Assembly: GCA_021731425.1 (NCBI GenBank)
Contig: JAKFXJ010000294.1
Location: forward strand, 1 to 11,213
Direction: 5' to 3'
DNA: 11,213 nt
From: Limnohabitans sp.
Lineage (GTDB): Bacteria; Pseudomonadota; Gammaproteobacteria; Burkholderiales; Burkholderiaceae_C
Shown: positions 1 through 6,648 of the stretch, one piece after another
Numbering within the stretch: the first letter of the stretch is position 1
Layout of the letters: each line of letters opens with the position of its first letter
Made by a program: the position numbers and the translations under genes
Notes under the pieces: model-generated
Databases searched by the model: none
What the model was told of the DNA's origin: nothing
The model's input: the letters and a program-made list of their open reading frames with translations, nothing else

Positions 1-477
1 AGCCACGGCTTGGCAAAACGCGAAGAGCAGCGTCAGGTTGCAGCGAATGCCTTCACGCTCGAGTTCGGCCGCGGCCTGGATGCCTTCCCAAGTCGAGGCG
101 ATTTTGATCAGCACACGCTCGCGGGGAATGCCTTGCGCCTCGTAGAGCGCCATGATGCGACGCGCCCGGGCCACCGTGGCGGCGGTGTCAAAGCTCAAGC
201 GGGCATCCACCTCCGTCGACACGCGGCCCGGAATGGTTTTCAAAATCTCACAGCCAAAACGCACCAGCAGATGGTCCATCACCACATCCAAGGGCTGACC
301 CCGGTGCGCGGCCACGGCTTCGGCCAGCAGGGGGGCGTATTCGGGTTTTTGCACGGCCTTCAAGATCAAGGACGGGTTGGTCGTCGCGTCTTGCGGCTGG
401 AACTGGGCCAATTGCTTGAAGTCGCCGGTGTCGGCGACCACGGTGGTGAATTGTTTGAGGGCGTCGAGTTGGTTCAT
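1..477 (-). CDS. tal: Transaldolase, N-terminal part (3' end beyond window edge)
   Basis: Transaldolase moves a dihydroxyacetone unit between sedoheptulose-7-phosphate and glyceraldehyde-3-phosphate in the cytoplasmic non-oxidative pentose phosphate pathway. Reading the minus strand from the ATG at 477 gives 159 uninterrupted codons to the window edge, starting [20 protein letters not shown]. The segments ATTNPSLIL (31-39), [16 protein letters not shown] (83-98) and [12 protein letters not shown] (121-132) are hallmarks of TalB-type transaldolases. Lys125 in the last one matches the Schiff-base lysine (Lys132 of E. coli TalB), and Asp16 matches the catalytic Asp17. TalB-type enzymes run to roughly 315 residues, so about half is present. 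The gene diverges from zwf across an 83-bp gap. No good Shine-Dalgarno sequence precedes the ATG, but the start aligns with the family's N-terminus. Family assignment is very secure; the rest of the gene cannot be judged. Confidence 0.95.
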   Translation of the reverse strand, partial: MNQLDALKQFTTVVADTGDFKQLAQFQPQDATTNPSLILKAVQKPEYAPLLAEAVAAHRGQPLDVVMDHLLVRFGCEILKTIPGRVSTEVDARLSFDTAATVARARRIMALYEAQGIPRERVLIKIASTWEGIQAAAELEREGIRCNLTLLFAFCQAVA

Positions 478-498
478 GGCGTTTATTTGAGAAGTCGC

Positions 499-527
499 TT
501 GAATTATCCGTGAAACAAAGTTACATT
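499..527 (+). promoter_or_regulatory. Predicted sigma-70 promoter of zwf
   Basis: TTGAAT (499-504, 5 of 6 matches to -35) and TACATT (522-527, 4 of 6 matches to -10) are separated by 17 bp on the plus strand. Transcription would start near 534, about 27 nt before the zwf ATG. The -10 box sits inside the left arm of the inverted repeat and overlaps the tal -10 box on the other strand, so the two promoters would compete for polymerase and share any repressor. Prediction by eye. Confidence 0.4.
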
Positions 528-550
528 ACAAATCAATTTTTCATGTAACT
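519..550. promoter_or_regulatory. Inverted repeat in the tal/zwf divergent control region; candidate operator
   Basis: AGTTACAT (519-526) is repeated as a perfect inverted copy ATGTAACT (543-550), with a 16-bp AT-rich spacer. TTACA also occurs twice in direct tandem (521-530). The arms overlap both predicted promoters. HexR, encoded two genes downstream, is the obvious candidate ligand. The geometry differs from the gammaproteobacterial HexR site I know, which has TGTAA on the left and TTACA on the right around a short centre, so the regulator's identity is inference. In RNA form the repeat has no T-run after it and is not a terminator. Confidence 0.45.
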
Positions 551-553
551 CAA
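525..553 (-). promoter_or_regulatory. Predicted sigma-70 promoter of tal
   Basis: On the minus strand, TTGAGT (548-553, 4 of 6 matches to the -35 consensus) and TGTAAT (525-530, 5 of 6 matches to the -10) are separated by exactly 17 bp. Transcription would start near 518, giving a leader of about 41 nt before the tal ATG at 477. The -35 box lies at the edge of the right arm of the inverted repeat at 519-550. Prediction by eye from consensus only. Confidence 0.5.
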
Positions 554-560
554 GAACATC

Positions 561-2024
561 ATGGCTTTTGATTTGGTTTTCTTTGGCGGCACGGGCGATC
601 TGGTCTGGCGCAAACTCATGCCCGCCCTGTTTCAGGCGTACCGCCACGACAGTCTGCCTGAAGGAGGCCGCATCATTGGTGTGGGCCGTGACGATCTGAG
701 CGACGAACAATACCGCCAGCAAATTCAGTCACGTTTTGACCAAGTCGACGGGGACAAGCGCCCCAACAGCGAGGAATTTGCCCGCTTTGCCAGCCTGCTG
801 TGTTACGTGCGCATGGACTTGTCCAAGCCCGAGTCTTATGCGGCCTTGTCAGCCCGTTTGGCCGAGCGAGAGACCGACAGCGTGGTGATGTATTTGTCCA
901 CCGCGCCCAGCCTGTTCACCACCGTCTGCGAGCAGCTCGCCGCCAATGGTCTGAACACCCCCAAGACCCGCATCGTGCTGGAAAAACCGCTGGGCCACGA
1001 TCTGGCCTCCAACCGCGCCATCAACAAGGCGGTGGGCCAAGTCTTCAAAGAGCAGCAAATCTTCCGCATCGACCACTACCTGGGCAAGCCCGCGGTGCAA
1101 AACCTGTTTGCCATGCGCTTTGGCAACGCCCTGTTTGAGCCCCTGTGGCGGCGTGAGCACATCGCCAACATCCAGATCACCATGTCCGAAGAGCTGGGTG
1201 TGGAAAAACGCGGCGGCTTTTACGAAACCACGGGCGCCCTGCGCGACATGGTGCAAAACCATGCGCTGCAACTGCTGTGTGCCATTGCCATGGAGCCACC
1301 GATCAACGCCCATGCCGACGCCATCCGCGATGAAAAGCTCAAGGTGCTGCGTGCCCTGAAACCCTGGACACCCGAGACCCTGAGCCAACACGTCATTCGT
1401 GGCCAATACAGCGCAGGCAATGTGTTCGGCCAGGCCGTGCCCGCTTACCGCGAAGAGCCCGGCGTGAACCCCGCCAGCAGCACCGAAACCTTTGTAGCGC
1501 TGCGCACCGAGATCGCCAACTGGCGCTGGGCGGGCGTGCCGTTTTACATCCGCACCGGCAAACGCATGGCCTCGCGCGAAGCGCACATCGAGATCAATTT
1601 CCGCAAGACACCCCACGAGATCTTCAAAAGTCCCATGGGCCAAGCCAACAAACTGGTGATCCACCTTCAGCCCAAAGACGGGCTGGAACTGCACCTGTTC
1701 GCCCAGGGCCAAAGCAAGCGCGGCGATGGCAGCGGTGGCGCCACCCTGAGCCCGGTGCACCTGGACCTGGACTTTGACAAGCGCTTTGGCAGCCAGCGGG
1801 TGGGCGCTTACGAGCGCTTGCTGCTCGATGTGCTGGACGGCCGTCTGAACCTGTTTGTGCGCAGCGACGAACAAGAAGAAGCCTGGCGCTGGGTCGAACC
1901 GATCTTGCAGCACTGGCAGAACGACACCATGGGCCCACGCCCTTATGCTGCCGGCACATGGGGACCGAGCGCATCCAGCGCCATGATCGCCCGCGACGGC
2001 TTTTGCTGGTCTGAAGAAATCTAA
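561..2024 (+). CDS. zwf: Glucose-6-phosphate 1-dehydrogenase
   Basis: This cytoplasmic enzyme oxidises glucose-6-phosphate to 6-phosphogluconolactone with NADP(+) or NAD(+), feeding the oxidative pentose phosphate and Entner-Doudoroff pathways. The 487-residue protein has the usual length. The N-terminal dinucleotide-binding loop is FFGGTGDL (7-14). EKPLGHD (141-147) is the conserved lysine-proline segment, and RIDHYLGK (169-176) is the substrate-binding signature with catalytic His172. RDMVQNH (228-234) carries His234, which matches the general-base histidine of the family. FYIRTGKRM in the C-terminal half is also conserved. The signature is followed by Pro rather than the more common Glu. 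The chosen start gives the standard N-terminus just before the Rossmann strand; the ribosome site is weak. hexR follows after 14 bp, so the two are probably co-transcribed and zwf is probably repressed by HexR. Confidence 0.97.
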   Translation: MAFDLVFFGGTGDLVWRKLMPALFQAYRHDSLPEGGRIIGVGRDDLSDEQYRQQIQSRFDQVDGDKRPNSEEFARFASLLCYVRMDLSKPESYAALSARLAERETDSVVMYLSTAPSLFTTVCEQLAANGLNTPKTRIVLEKPLGHDLASNRAINKAVGQVFKEQQIFRIDHYLGKPAVQNLFAMRFGNALFEPLWRREHIANIQITMSEELGVEKRGGFYETTGALRDMVQNHALQLLCAIAMEPPINAHADAIRDEKLKVLRALKPWTPETLSQHVIRGQYSAGNVFGQAVPAYREEPGVNPASSTETFVALRTEIANWRWAGVPFYIRTGKRMASREAHIEINFRKTPHEIFKSPMGQANKLVIHLQPKDGLELHLFAQGQSKRGDGSGGATLSPVHLDLDFDKRFGSQRVGAYERLLLDVLDGRLNLFVRSDEQEEAWRWVEPILQHWQNDTMGPRPYAAGTWGPSASSAMIARDGFCWSEEI

Positions 2025-2038
2025 ACCGGAGACACACC

Positions 2039-2884
2039 ATGCTCGACCGCATCAAAGCCTCTTTGCCATCCCTGGCCCCGGCCGAGCAACGCGTGGGCAA
2101 GCTGGTCTTGGCCGACCCACGGGCTTTTGCCAACTTGCCCGTCACGGAATTGGCCGACAGAGCGCATGTGAGCAAACCCACCGTGGTGCGCTTTTGCCGC
2201 AGCGTGGGTTACGACGGTTTGTCTGATTTCAAACTCAAGCTGGCCGGCAGTGTCAGTGAAGGTGTGCCCTTCATCCACCGCAGCGTGGATGTGGACGACA
2301 AAACCAGCGACATCGCGGTCAAGGTCATCGACAACACCGTGGCCGCGTTTCTGAAATACCGCAACGATGCCAGCTCTTTCGCACTGGAACACGCCGCGCA
2401 CGCATTGGCTGCCACACAAAAAACCAACCGCCGCATCGAGTTTTACGGCGTGGGAAATTCGGGCATCGTGGCGCAAGACGCGCAGCACAAATTCTTCCGC
2501 CTGGGTGTGAACGCCATTGCCTACAGCGATGGCCACATGCAGGTCATGAGCGCCTCCATGCTCAAGCCGGGTGACTGCGCGGTGATCATCTCCAACTCGG
2601 GCCGCACGCGTGACCTGATGGACGCCTGCGACATCGCGAAAAAACAAGGCGCCACCACCATCGTCATCACCGCCAGCGGCTCGCCTCTGGCCAGCGCCGG
2701 GCACATCCACCTCACGGCCGACCATCCCGAGGGCTACGACAAATACAGCCCCATGGTCTCGCGCCTGCTGCACCTGCTCATCATCGACATCCTGGCCACC
2801 ACCGTGGCCCTGCGCATCGGCGAGGAACTGCAGCCCGTTTTGCGCGACATGAAGAAAAACCTGAGCAGCAAACGGTACACCTGA
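2039..2884 (+). CDS. hexR: HexR-like RpiR-family transcriptional repressor of sugar catabolism
   Basis: A 281-residue regulator with the RpiR layout: an N-terminal helix-turn-helix domain (about 1-77, with helices around VTELADRAHVSKPTVVRF, 35-52) and a C-terminal sugar-isomerase (SIS) effector domain (about 130-262). The phosphosugar-binding loops are GVGNSG (137-142) and SNSGRT (185-190). Serines in these two loops correspond to those implicated in 2-keto-3-deoxy-6-phosphogluconate (KDPG) sensing by pseudomonad HexR. HexR typically represses zwf, edd and related genes and is released by KDPG. The symbol is chosen because of adjacency to zwf and high resemblance to HexR. A GGAG ribosome site (2028-2031) lies in the 14-bp gap after zwf, supporting the ATG at 2039. 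It would regulate its own operon from the tal/zwf gap. Another RpiR-family specificity is possible but less likely here. Confidence 0.9.
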   Translation: MLDRIKASLPSLAPAEQRVGKLVLADPRAFANLPVTELADRAHVSKPTVVRFCRSVGYDGLSDFKLKLAGSVSEGVPFIHRSVDVDDKTSDIAVKVIDNTVAAFLKYRNDASSFALEHAAHALAATQKTNRRIEFYGVGNSGIVAQDAQHKFFRLGVNAIAYSDGHMQVMSASMLKPGDCAVIISNSGRTRDLMDACDIAKKQGATTIVITASGSPLASAGHIHLTADHPEGYDKYSPMVSRLLHLLIIDILATTVALRIGEELQPVLRDMKKNLSSKRYT

Positions 2885-2888
2885 ACCA

Positions 2889-2906
2889 TGGGGCGCTGGG
2901 GCCCCA
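2889..2906. terminator. GC-rich hairpin between convergent hexR and tctE
   Basis: TGGGGC (2889-2894) and GCCCCA (2901-2906) form a 6-bp stem with a 6-nt loop. They fill most of the 24-bp gap between the convergent stop codons of hexR (2884) and tctE (2909). There is no T-run on either strand, so it is at best a weak or Rho-assisted bidirectional terminator. It may also block 3' exonucleases. Confidence 0.3.
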
Positions 2907-2908
2907 CA

Positions 2909-4321
2909 TCAGACCTTGGGCCAGGCCATGCGGATCCGTGTGCCCCGCCCTTTTTCGACGGGGCTGGTCAATTGCATCAGCGCCCCGTGCTGATTGGCGA
3001 TTTCCTTGACGATGGCCAACCCCAGGCCACTGCCATTCACACCCGATGGGGCCGCTCGGTAAAAGCGCTCAAACACATGGGCTTGGTGATCGGGGGCAAT
3101 GCCCTGGCCATCGTCTTGCACTTCCAGCCAAGACTCACCCACCCGCACCGTGATGTGGGTGCCCACCGGGCCGTGGTGAATGGCGTTGTCGATCAGGTTG
3201 CTCAGTGCCTCGTGCAGCAACAGGTCCACGCCCTGCACCTGACACTGCGCCACTTGCACCTCCAGCCCCAGGTCATCCCCCAGTTGGTGGGCCCGCATCA
3301 GGTGCTCTTGCGTCACGCGTCGGGCCAATTCGACCAAGTCCACGGTGTGCGGGCTGTGCATCTCTCGCGCATGCTCCACCCGGGTCATGGCCAAGAGTTG
3401 CTCGGTCAGGCGCACCGCGTCATCGGTGGTTTGCCGCGCCGCTGACAAGAGCGCTTGGGCCTGTTCGGGCTCGGCATTGCGCTGGGCCAGCGCCAGCTGT
3501 GTTTTCAGGGCCGTGAGCGGTGTGCGCAGTTGGTGCGCGGCATTGTCCAAAAAGCGTTTGCGGATATCGATCAGGCGGCCCAAGCGCTCCAGATAGCTGT
3601 TGAGCGTATCGATCAGGGGCCGCAATTCGCGTGGCAAGTCCGGCGGCTGGATGGGCAAGAAATCATCGTCGGCTTTGTTCGCCAGTTGACGGCGAAACGA
3701 CTCCAGCGGCCGAATGCCGCGCTGCACGCCCCAGACCACCAACAAGGCAGCAGCCAACAGCAGCAGGCCTTGGCTGCCCAAGGTGTCCCACAAAATATGC
3801 TGGATCAGCTGTTGCCTGGCCTCCATGGTTTCTGCGACGGTGATCTTGATCAGCGGCTCGCTCAAGCTGGCGTCTTCCATGACGTGCGTGAGCTGCGCCA
3901 ATCGCACAGGCTGGTTCAGGTACACCCCGTCGTCAAACTGCACCAGCGCAAAGTACTTGACAGCCGACTGCGTGCGCACAGGCGCATCGGGCAAAGCGGC
4001 CACCCCTGCCAGCCACTGGCCAGCGGGTGTGGTCACTTTGTAAAACAAACGTGAGCCGGTATGGTTCTCGAACAAATAACCCGCCGCCTTCATCACGTCC
4101 AACTGCAGCCGTCCGTCCTGCCACGACAGCTCTTCAGCCAGGGTACGGGCGGCCAAGTACAGAGAGCGGTCATAAGCCTCGTTGGCGGCCTCCACCGCGT
4201 TGCCATACCCCACCCAGGCGTTCACGCCGATCAAACCGGTCAGGGGCAGCAAGATCAAGCTGAGCAAGCGCCTGCGCAAGGACGCCACGGCTCGGCCCGA
4301 ACGCCCATGGTCCAAACTCAT
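2909..4321 (-). CDS. tctE: TctE-type sensor histidine kinase of the TTT locus
   Basis: A 470-residue inner-membrane histidine kinase. A first transmembrane helix (about 19-37) is followed by a periplasmic sensing region (about 38-183) of the kind found in TctE-type kinases (2CSK_N family). The second transmembrane helix is about 184-203. A short linker leads to the dimerisation helices with the phosphorylation site NAAHQLRTPL (260-269, His263). The ATPase domain carries the N box around SNLIDNA (374-380), G1 DDGQGI (403-408), F box FERFY (417-421) and G2 GSGLGL (430-435), so the kinase appears intact. The start overlaps the tctD stop by 4 bp (ATGA at 4318-4321), indicating translational coupling. 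By position and family it senses the transported carboxylate, or the loaded TctC receptor, and phosphorylates TctD. The ligand is unknown. Confidence 0.92.
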   Translation of the reverse strand: MSLDHGRSGRAVASLRRRLLSLILLPLTGLIGVNAWVGYGNAVEAANEAYDRSLYLAARTLAEELSWQDGRLQLDVMKAAGYLFENHTGSRLFYKVTTPAGQWLAGVAALPDAPVRTQSAVKYFALVQFDDGVYLNQPVRLAQLTHVMEDASLSEPLIKITVAETMEARQQLIQHILWDTLGSQGLLLLAAALLVVWGVQRGIRPLESFRRQLANKADDDFLPIQPPDLPRELRPLIDTLNSYLERLGRLIDIRKRFLDNAAHQLRTPLTALKTQLALAQRNAEPEQAQALLSAARQTTDDAVRLTEQLLAMTRVEHAREMHSPHTVDLVELARRVTQEHLMRAHQLGDDLGLEVQVAQCQVQGVDLLLHEALSNLIDNAIHHGPVGTHITVRVGESWLEVQDDGQGIAPDHQAHVFERFYRAAPSGVNGSGLGLAIVKEIANQHGALMQLTSPVEKGRGTRIRMAWPKV

Positions 4322-5025
4322 GCCGACCCCAAAGGTGAAGTCAGCATGTAGCCCATGCCGCGAAAGGTGGTGATCACCACCTCAGACGAGCCCCCCGATG
4401 CGGCCGCTGCCGCCTCGATTTTCTTGCGCAGGCGGTAAATCAGCACCTCCACCGCGTCCAGTCCGGTGGCCTCATCGGCAAACACTTCAGCGTGCAGCTG
4501 CTCCTTGCTGACGGTGCGCTGGGGTGAGGACAAGAGCACACGCAAGGCGGCCGCCTCGCGCTGGGTCAAAGCCAGCACCTGGCCGTGCCACCACACGGTG
4601 CTGGTTTCAGGCGCCATCTCCAGCGGCCCCCAACGCAATGCGTTGGTTTTGGCACGTCCATGGCGACGCAGCAAGACCTGCAAACGGGCTTCGAGTTCAC
4701 TCAAATCAAAGGGCTTGGGCAAATAATCGTCGGCCCCCATGTTCAGGCCCAGCACCCGGTCCGGCACGCTGGCACGCGCCGTCAAAATCAGCACCGGGAC
4801 CGCATCGCCCCGAGCACGCAAGGCCTGCAGCACGCTCAGGCCGTCTTGCCCGGGCAACTGCAAATCCAGCAACACCGCATCAAACCCATGACCGGCCTGA
4901 AGGCAGCGCTCGGCCGCGTGGCCATCCGTGGCAAATTCGACCTGCATGCCCCCCTGGCGCAAGGCCGTGCCCAGCCACAGCGCAATGTCGGGGGTGTCCT
5001 CCACCAGCAGGATTCGGGGTGTCAT
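4318..5025 (-). CDS. tctD: TctD-type OmpR-family response regulator
   Basis: A 235-residue two-domain response regulator. The receiver domain (1-about 120) has the acidic pair Glu9/Asp10, phospho-acceptor Asp54 in VLLDLQLPG, Thr82 and the conserved Lys104 in LPKPFD. The OmpR/PhoB winged-helix domain (about 128-229) includes the recognition-helix segment AVEVLIYRLRKKI (191-203) and the wing near TTFRGMGYML. The frame stays open to 5391, but the receiver fold begins at MTPRILLVED. The ATG at 5025 is therefore the start, and the extension would run into tctC. The gene is coupled to tctE by a 4-bp overlap and diverges from tctC, as in the Salmonella tctDE/tctCBA arrangement. It is likely an activator of the divergent operon, acting at the direct repeats at 5055-5072. 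Confidence 0.93.
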   Translation of the reverse strand: MTPRILLVEDTPDIALWLGTALRQGGMQVEFATDGHAAERCLQAGHGFDAVLLDLQLPGQDGLSVLQALRARGDAVPVLILTARASVPDRVLGLNMGADDYLPKPFDLSELEARLQVLLRRHGRAKTNALRWGPLEMAPETSTVWWHGQVLALTQREAAALRVLLSSPQRTVSKEQLHAEVFADEATGLDAVEVLIYRLRKKIEAAAAASGGSSEVVITTFRGMGYMLTSPLGSA

Positions 5026-5054
5026 AGCGCTTTGAGGGTATTTACTGAATGGAT

Positions 5055-5072
5055 TTGACAGGTGATTGACAG
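5055..5072 (+). promoter_or_regulatory. Direct repeat TTGACAG, 11-bp period; candidate TctD operator
   Basis: TTGACAG occurs at 5055-5061 and again at 5066-5072 in the same orientation. The copies start 11 bp apart, which is one DNA helical turn. Tandem half-sites at 10-11 bp spacing are typical for OmpR-family regulators, which bind head-to-tail. The repeats lie in the 136-bp gap between tctD and tctC. The TTGACA sequence also equals a perfect -35 box, but no good -10 follows at 16-18 bp on the plus strand. This fits either an activator-dependent promoter or an operator upstream of one. Confidence 0.45.
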
Positions 5073-5161
5073 CTTGGCGCCCGGCGCGGCACCAAAATCC
5101 TGCCATCTGCTCATGGTTTGCGCCGAGCAGTGGTGTTTTTATTTTCACACAGGAGACCTGC

Positions 5162-6136
5162 ATGTCCATTTCCAAACGCGACTTCCTCGCCCTCGGCGCT
5201 GCCGCTGGTGCTTCGTTCACCCTGCCCGCCTGGGCCCAGGCCAAACCCCTGATCGCCAGCATCAACATGTTCGTGCCCGCAGCCCCCGGTGGCGGCTGGG
5301 ACGGCACCGCCCGTGCCATGGAGCGTGCCGCCAAGGCCGCAGGCCTTGTCGGCACCATGCAGTTCGAAAACGTCGGTGGCGCGGGTGGCATGGTGGGTCT
5401 GCCCCGTTACGTGAACCAGCGCAAAGGCCAGGGCAACAGCCTGATGGTCGGCGGCTCCGTCATGATCGGCGCAGGCATTGCCAACAAGAGCCCCGTGACC
5501 ATCAAGAACGTGACCCCGATTGCCCGCCTGACCGAAGAAGCCGGTGTGATCGTGGTGCCTGCCAACGGCAAAATCAAAACCTGGAAAGACTTGGAAGCCG
5601 CCCTCAAGGCCAACCCCAAGGCTGTTTCGGTCGCAGGCGGTAGCGCAGGCGGTACCGACCACCTGATTTTGGGCATGCTGATCAAGGCCTTGGGCAAGAA
5701 CCCCCGCGAAGCCGCTTATGTGGCCTTTGCTGGCGGCGGCCCCGCCAACGCCGCGATTTTGGGTGGCCAAGTGTCTGCCGGCATCTCGGGTTATTCGGAA
5801 TTCGAAGAGCAAATCAAAGCCGGTCGCATGATCCCGCTGGCCGTGTCCGGCAAGCGCCGCATCCCTGGCGTGAACGTGCCCACCCTGACCGAGTTGGGCA
5901 TCAACGTGACCGAGTCCAACTGGCGTGGCGTGTTTGCGCCTCCTGGCATCTCCAACGCTCAGCGCGAAGCCATGATCGACTTTGTGACCAAACTCAACGC
6001 CTCTGCGCAGTGGAAGCAAGAGTTGGAAACACGCAAGTGGACCGACGCCTTCATGACCGAGCGTCCGTTTGAACGCGACCTGGCCAAGGACATCGCCGAG
6101 AAAGAAATCCTGATGAAAGAACTGGGCCTGGCATGA
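5162..6136 (+). CDS. tctC: TTT-family periplasmic receptor TctC
   Basis: A 324-residue extracytoplasmic solute receptor that delivers an organic anion to the TctAB permease. The N-terminus has a signal peptide, MSISKRDFLALGAAAGASFT, ending near AWAQA (23-27). S-K-R-D-F-L resembles a twin-arginine (Tat) motif with Lys for the first Arg. The mature part has the family's first ligand loop, APGGGWDGTAR (41-51), and the later AGGSAGGTDH segment, as in classical TctC proteins. An upstream in-frame ATG at 5066 is rejected because the ATG at 5162 gives the signal peptide and has an AGGAGA ribosome site at 5151-5156. The stop overlaps the tctB start by 4 bp. It is the first gene of tctCBA, probably induced by TctDE. 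The ligand (citrate, other di- or tricarboxylate, or aromatic acid) cannot be told from sequence. Confidence 0.93.
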   Translation: MSISKRDFLALGAAAGASFTLPAWAQAKPLIASINMFVPAAPGGGWDGTARAMERAAKAAGLVGTMQFENVGGAGGMVGLPRYVNQRKGQGNSLMVGGSVMIGAGIANKSPVTIKNVTPIARLTEEAGVIVVPANGKIKTWKDLEAALKANPKAVSVAGGSAGGTDHLILGMLIKALGKNPREAAYVAFAGGGPANAAILGGQVSAGISGYSEFEEQIKAGRMIPLAVSGKRRIPGVNVPTLTELGINVTESNWRGVFAPPGISNAQREAMIDFVTKLNASAQWKQELETRKWTDAFMTERPFERDLAKDIAEKEILMKELGLA

Positions 6137-6597
6137 CGCCTCTTCGCGTTGCCTTTTTGCTGGTCGCCCTTTGTGGGGTGGCCGCCTGGCAAGTCACGGT
6201 CATCCCCGAATCCATGATGCAGATGACCGTCGGTCCTGTGCTGGCCCCGGGTGTGATCGTGGCGGCGCTGAGCACTTTCGCCGTTTTGTACGGCGTGAGT
6301 GCTTGGCGTGGTCGCCAAACCGACGAAAGCCAGGCACCCGACCAGTCGCCCCTGCCCGGCGCCAATGCCCGGGTCATCAGCTTGCTGGGGGGTGGTGCAG
6401 CCTTCATCTTTTTGGTGATTCCCTTGGGCTTTGTGATCCCGGGCACGCTGTGCGGCATGGGTGTGGCACGCGCGTTTGATGCGCCTTTGGGCCTCAAATC
6501 GGCCCTGATTTGCGCAGCCATTGCCAGCACCTTCTGGTTTGTGTTTGCCCAATTGCTGGGCGTGGGTTTGGGCCCTGCACTGCCCTGGTTGATCTGA
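6133..6597 (+). CDS. tctB: TTT-family small membrane subunit TctB
   Basis: A 154-residue hydrophobic protein with about four membrane segments (roughly 5-20, 36-57, 80-112 and 119-145) and a short polar loop (about 59-77) between segments two and three. Size, topology and position between tctC and tctA match the TctB subunit. TctB sequences are poorly conserved, so context carries much of the assignment. The ATGA overlap with tctC (6133-6136) and lack of a strong ribosome site suggest translational coupling. TctB associates with TctA in the inner membrane to form the permease; its exact role is not well established in the family. Confidence 0.88.
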   Translation: MTPLRVAFLLVALCGVAAWQVTVIPESMMQMTVGPVLAPGVIVAALSTFAVLYGVSAWRGRQTDESQAPDQSPLPGANARVISLLGGGAAFIFLVIPLGFVIPGTLCGMGVARAFDAPLGLKSALICAAIASTFWFVFAQLLGVGLGPALPWLI

Positions 6598-6611
6598 AGC
6601 AGACCCTGCTT
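6597..6611 (+). other. Small hairpin between tctB and tctA
   Basis: AAGCAG (6597-6602) and CTGCTT (6606-6611) can form a 6-bp stem with a 3-nt loop starting at the last base of the tctB stop codon. The nearest T-run (6629-6634) is 18 nt further on, so it is not a classical terminator. It could be an mRNA processing or protection element within the operon, or chance. Confidence 0.3.
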
Positions 6612-6648
6612 AGCTTCGTCGCCCAACGTTTTTTCGATCGGATTTTCC

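Noticed and set aside
10..513. Plus-strand open frame opposite tal
   Set aside because: The minus strand encodes an unmistakable transaldolase with its active-site lysine, so the plus frame is its shadow.
478..560. Canonical HexR operator (TGTAAT-type compact palindrome or TTGT-N7/8-ACAA)
   Set aside because: I searched the gap for both published-style patterns and did not find either; only the inside-out TTACA/TGTAA repeat is present.
849..1913. Long antisense open frame (354 codons) opposite zwf
   Set aside because: Every long gene here has a similar antisense shadow caused by GC-rich codon bias. The zwf strand matches a known enzyme end to end, and the antisense protein has no recognisable domain or ribosome site.
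2021..2773. Antisense open frame (250 codons) opposite hexR
   Set aside because: Shadow of hexR; it would also overlap the end of zwf. No known motifs.
5026..5391. N-terminal extension of tctD by 122 residues
   Set aside because: The receiver domain starts exactly at the ATG at 5025. The extension has no domain and overlaps the divergent tctC gene.
5111..6019. Antisense open frame (302 codons) opposite tctC
   Set aside because: Shadow rich in Gly/His as expected from reverse reading of tctC codons; it would also cover the tctC ribosome site.
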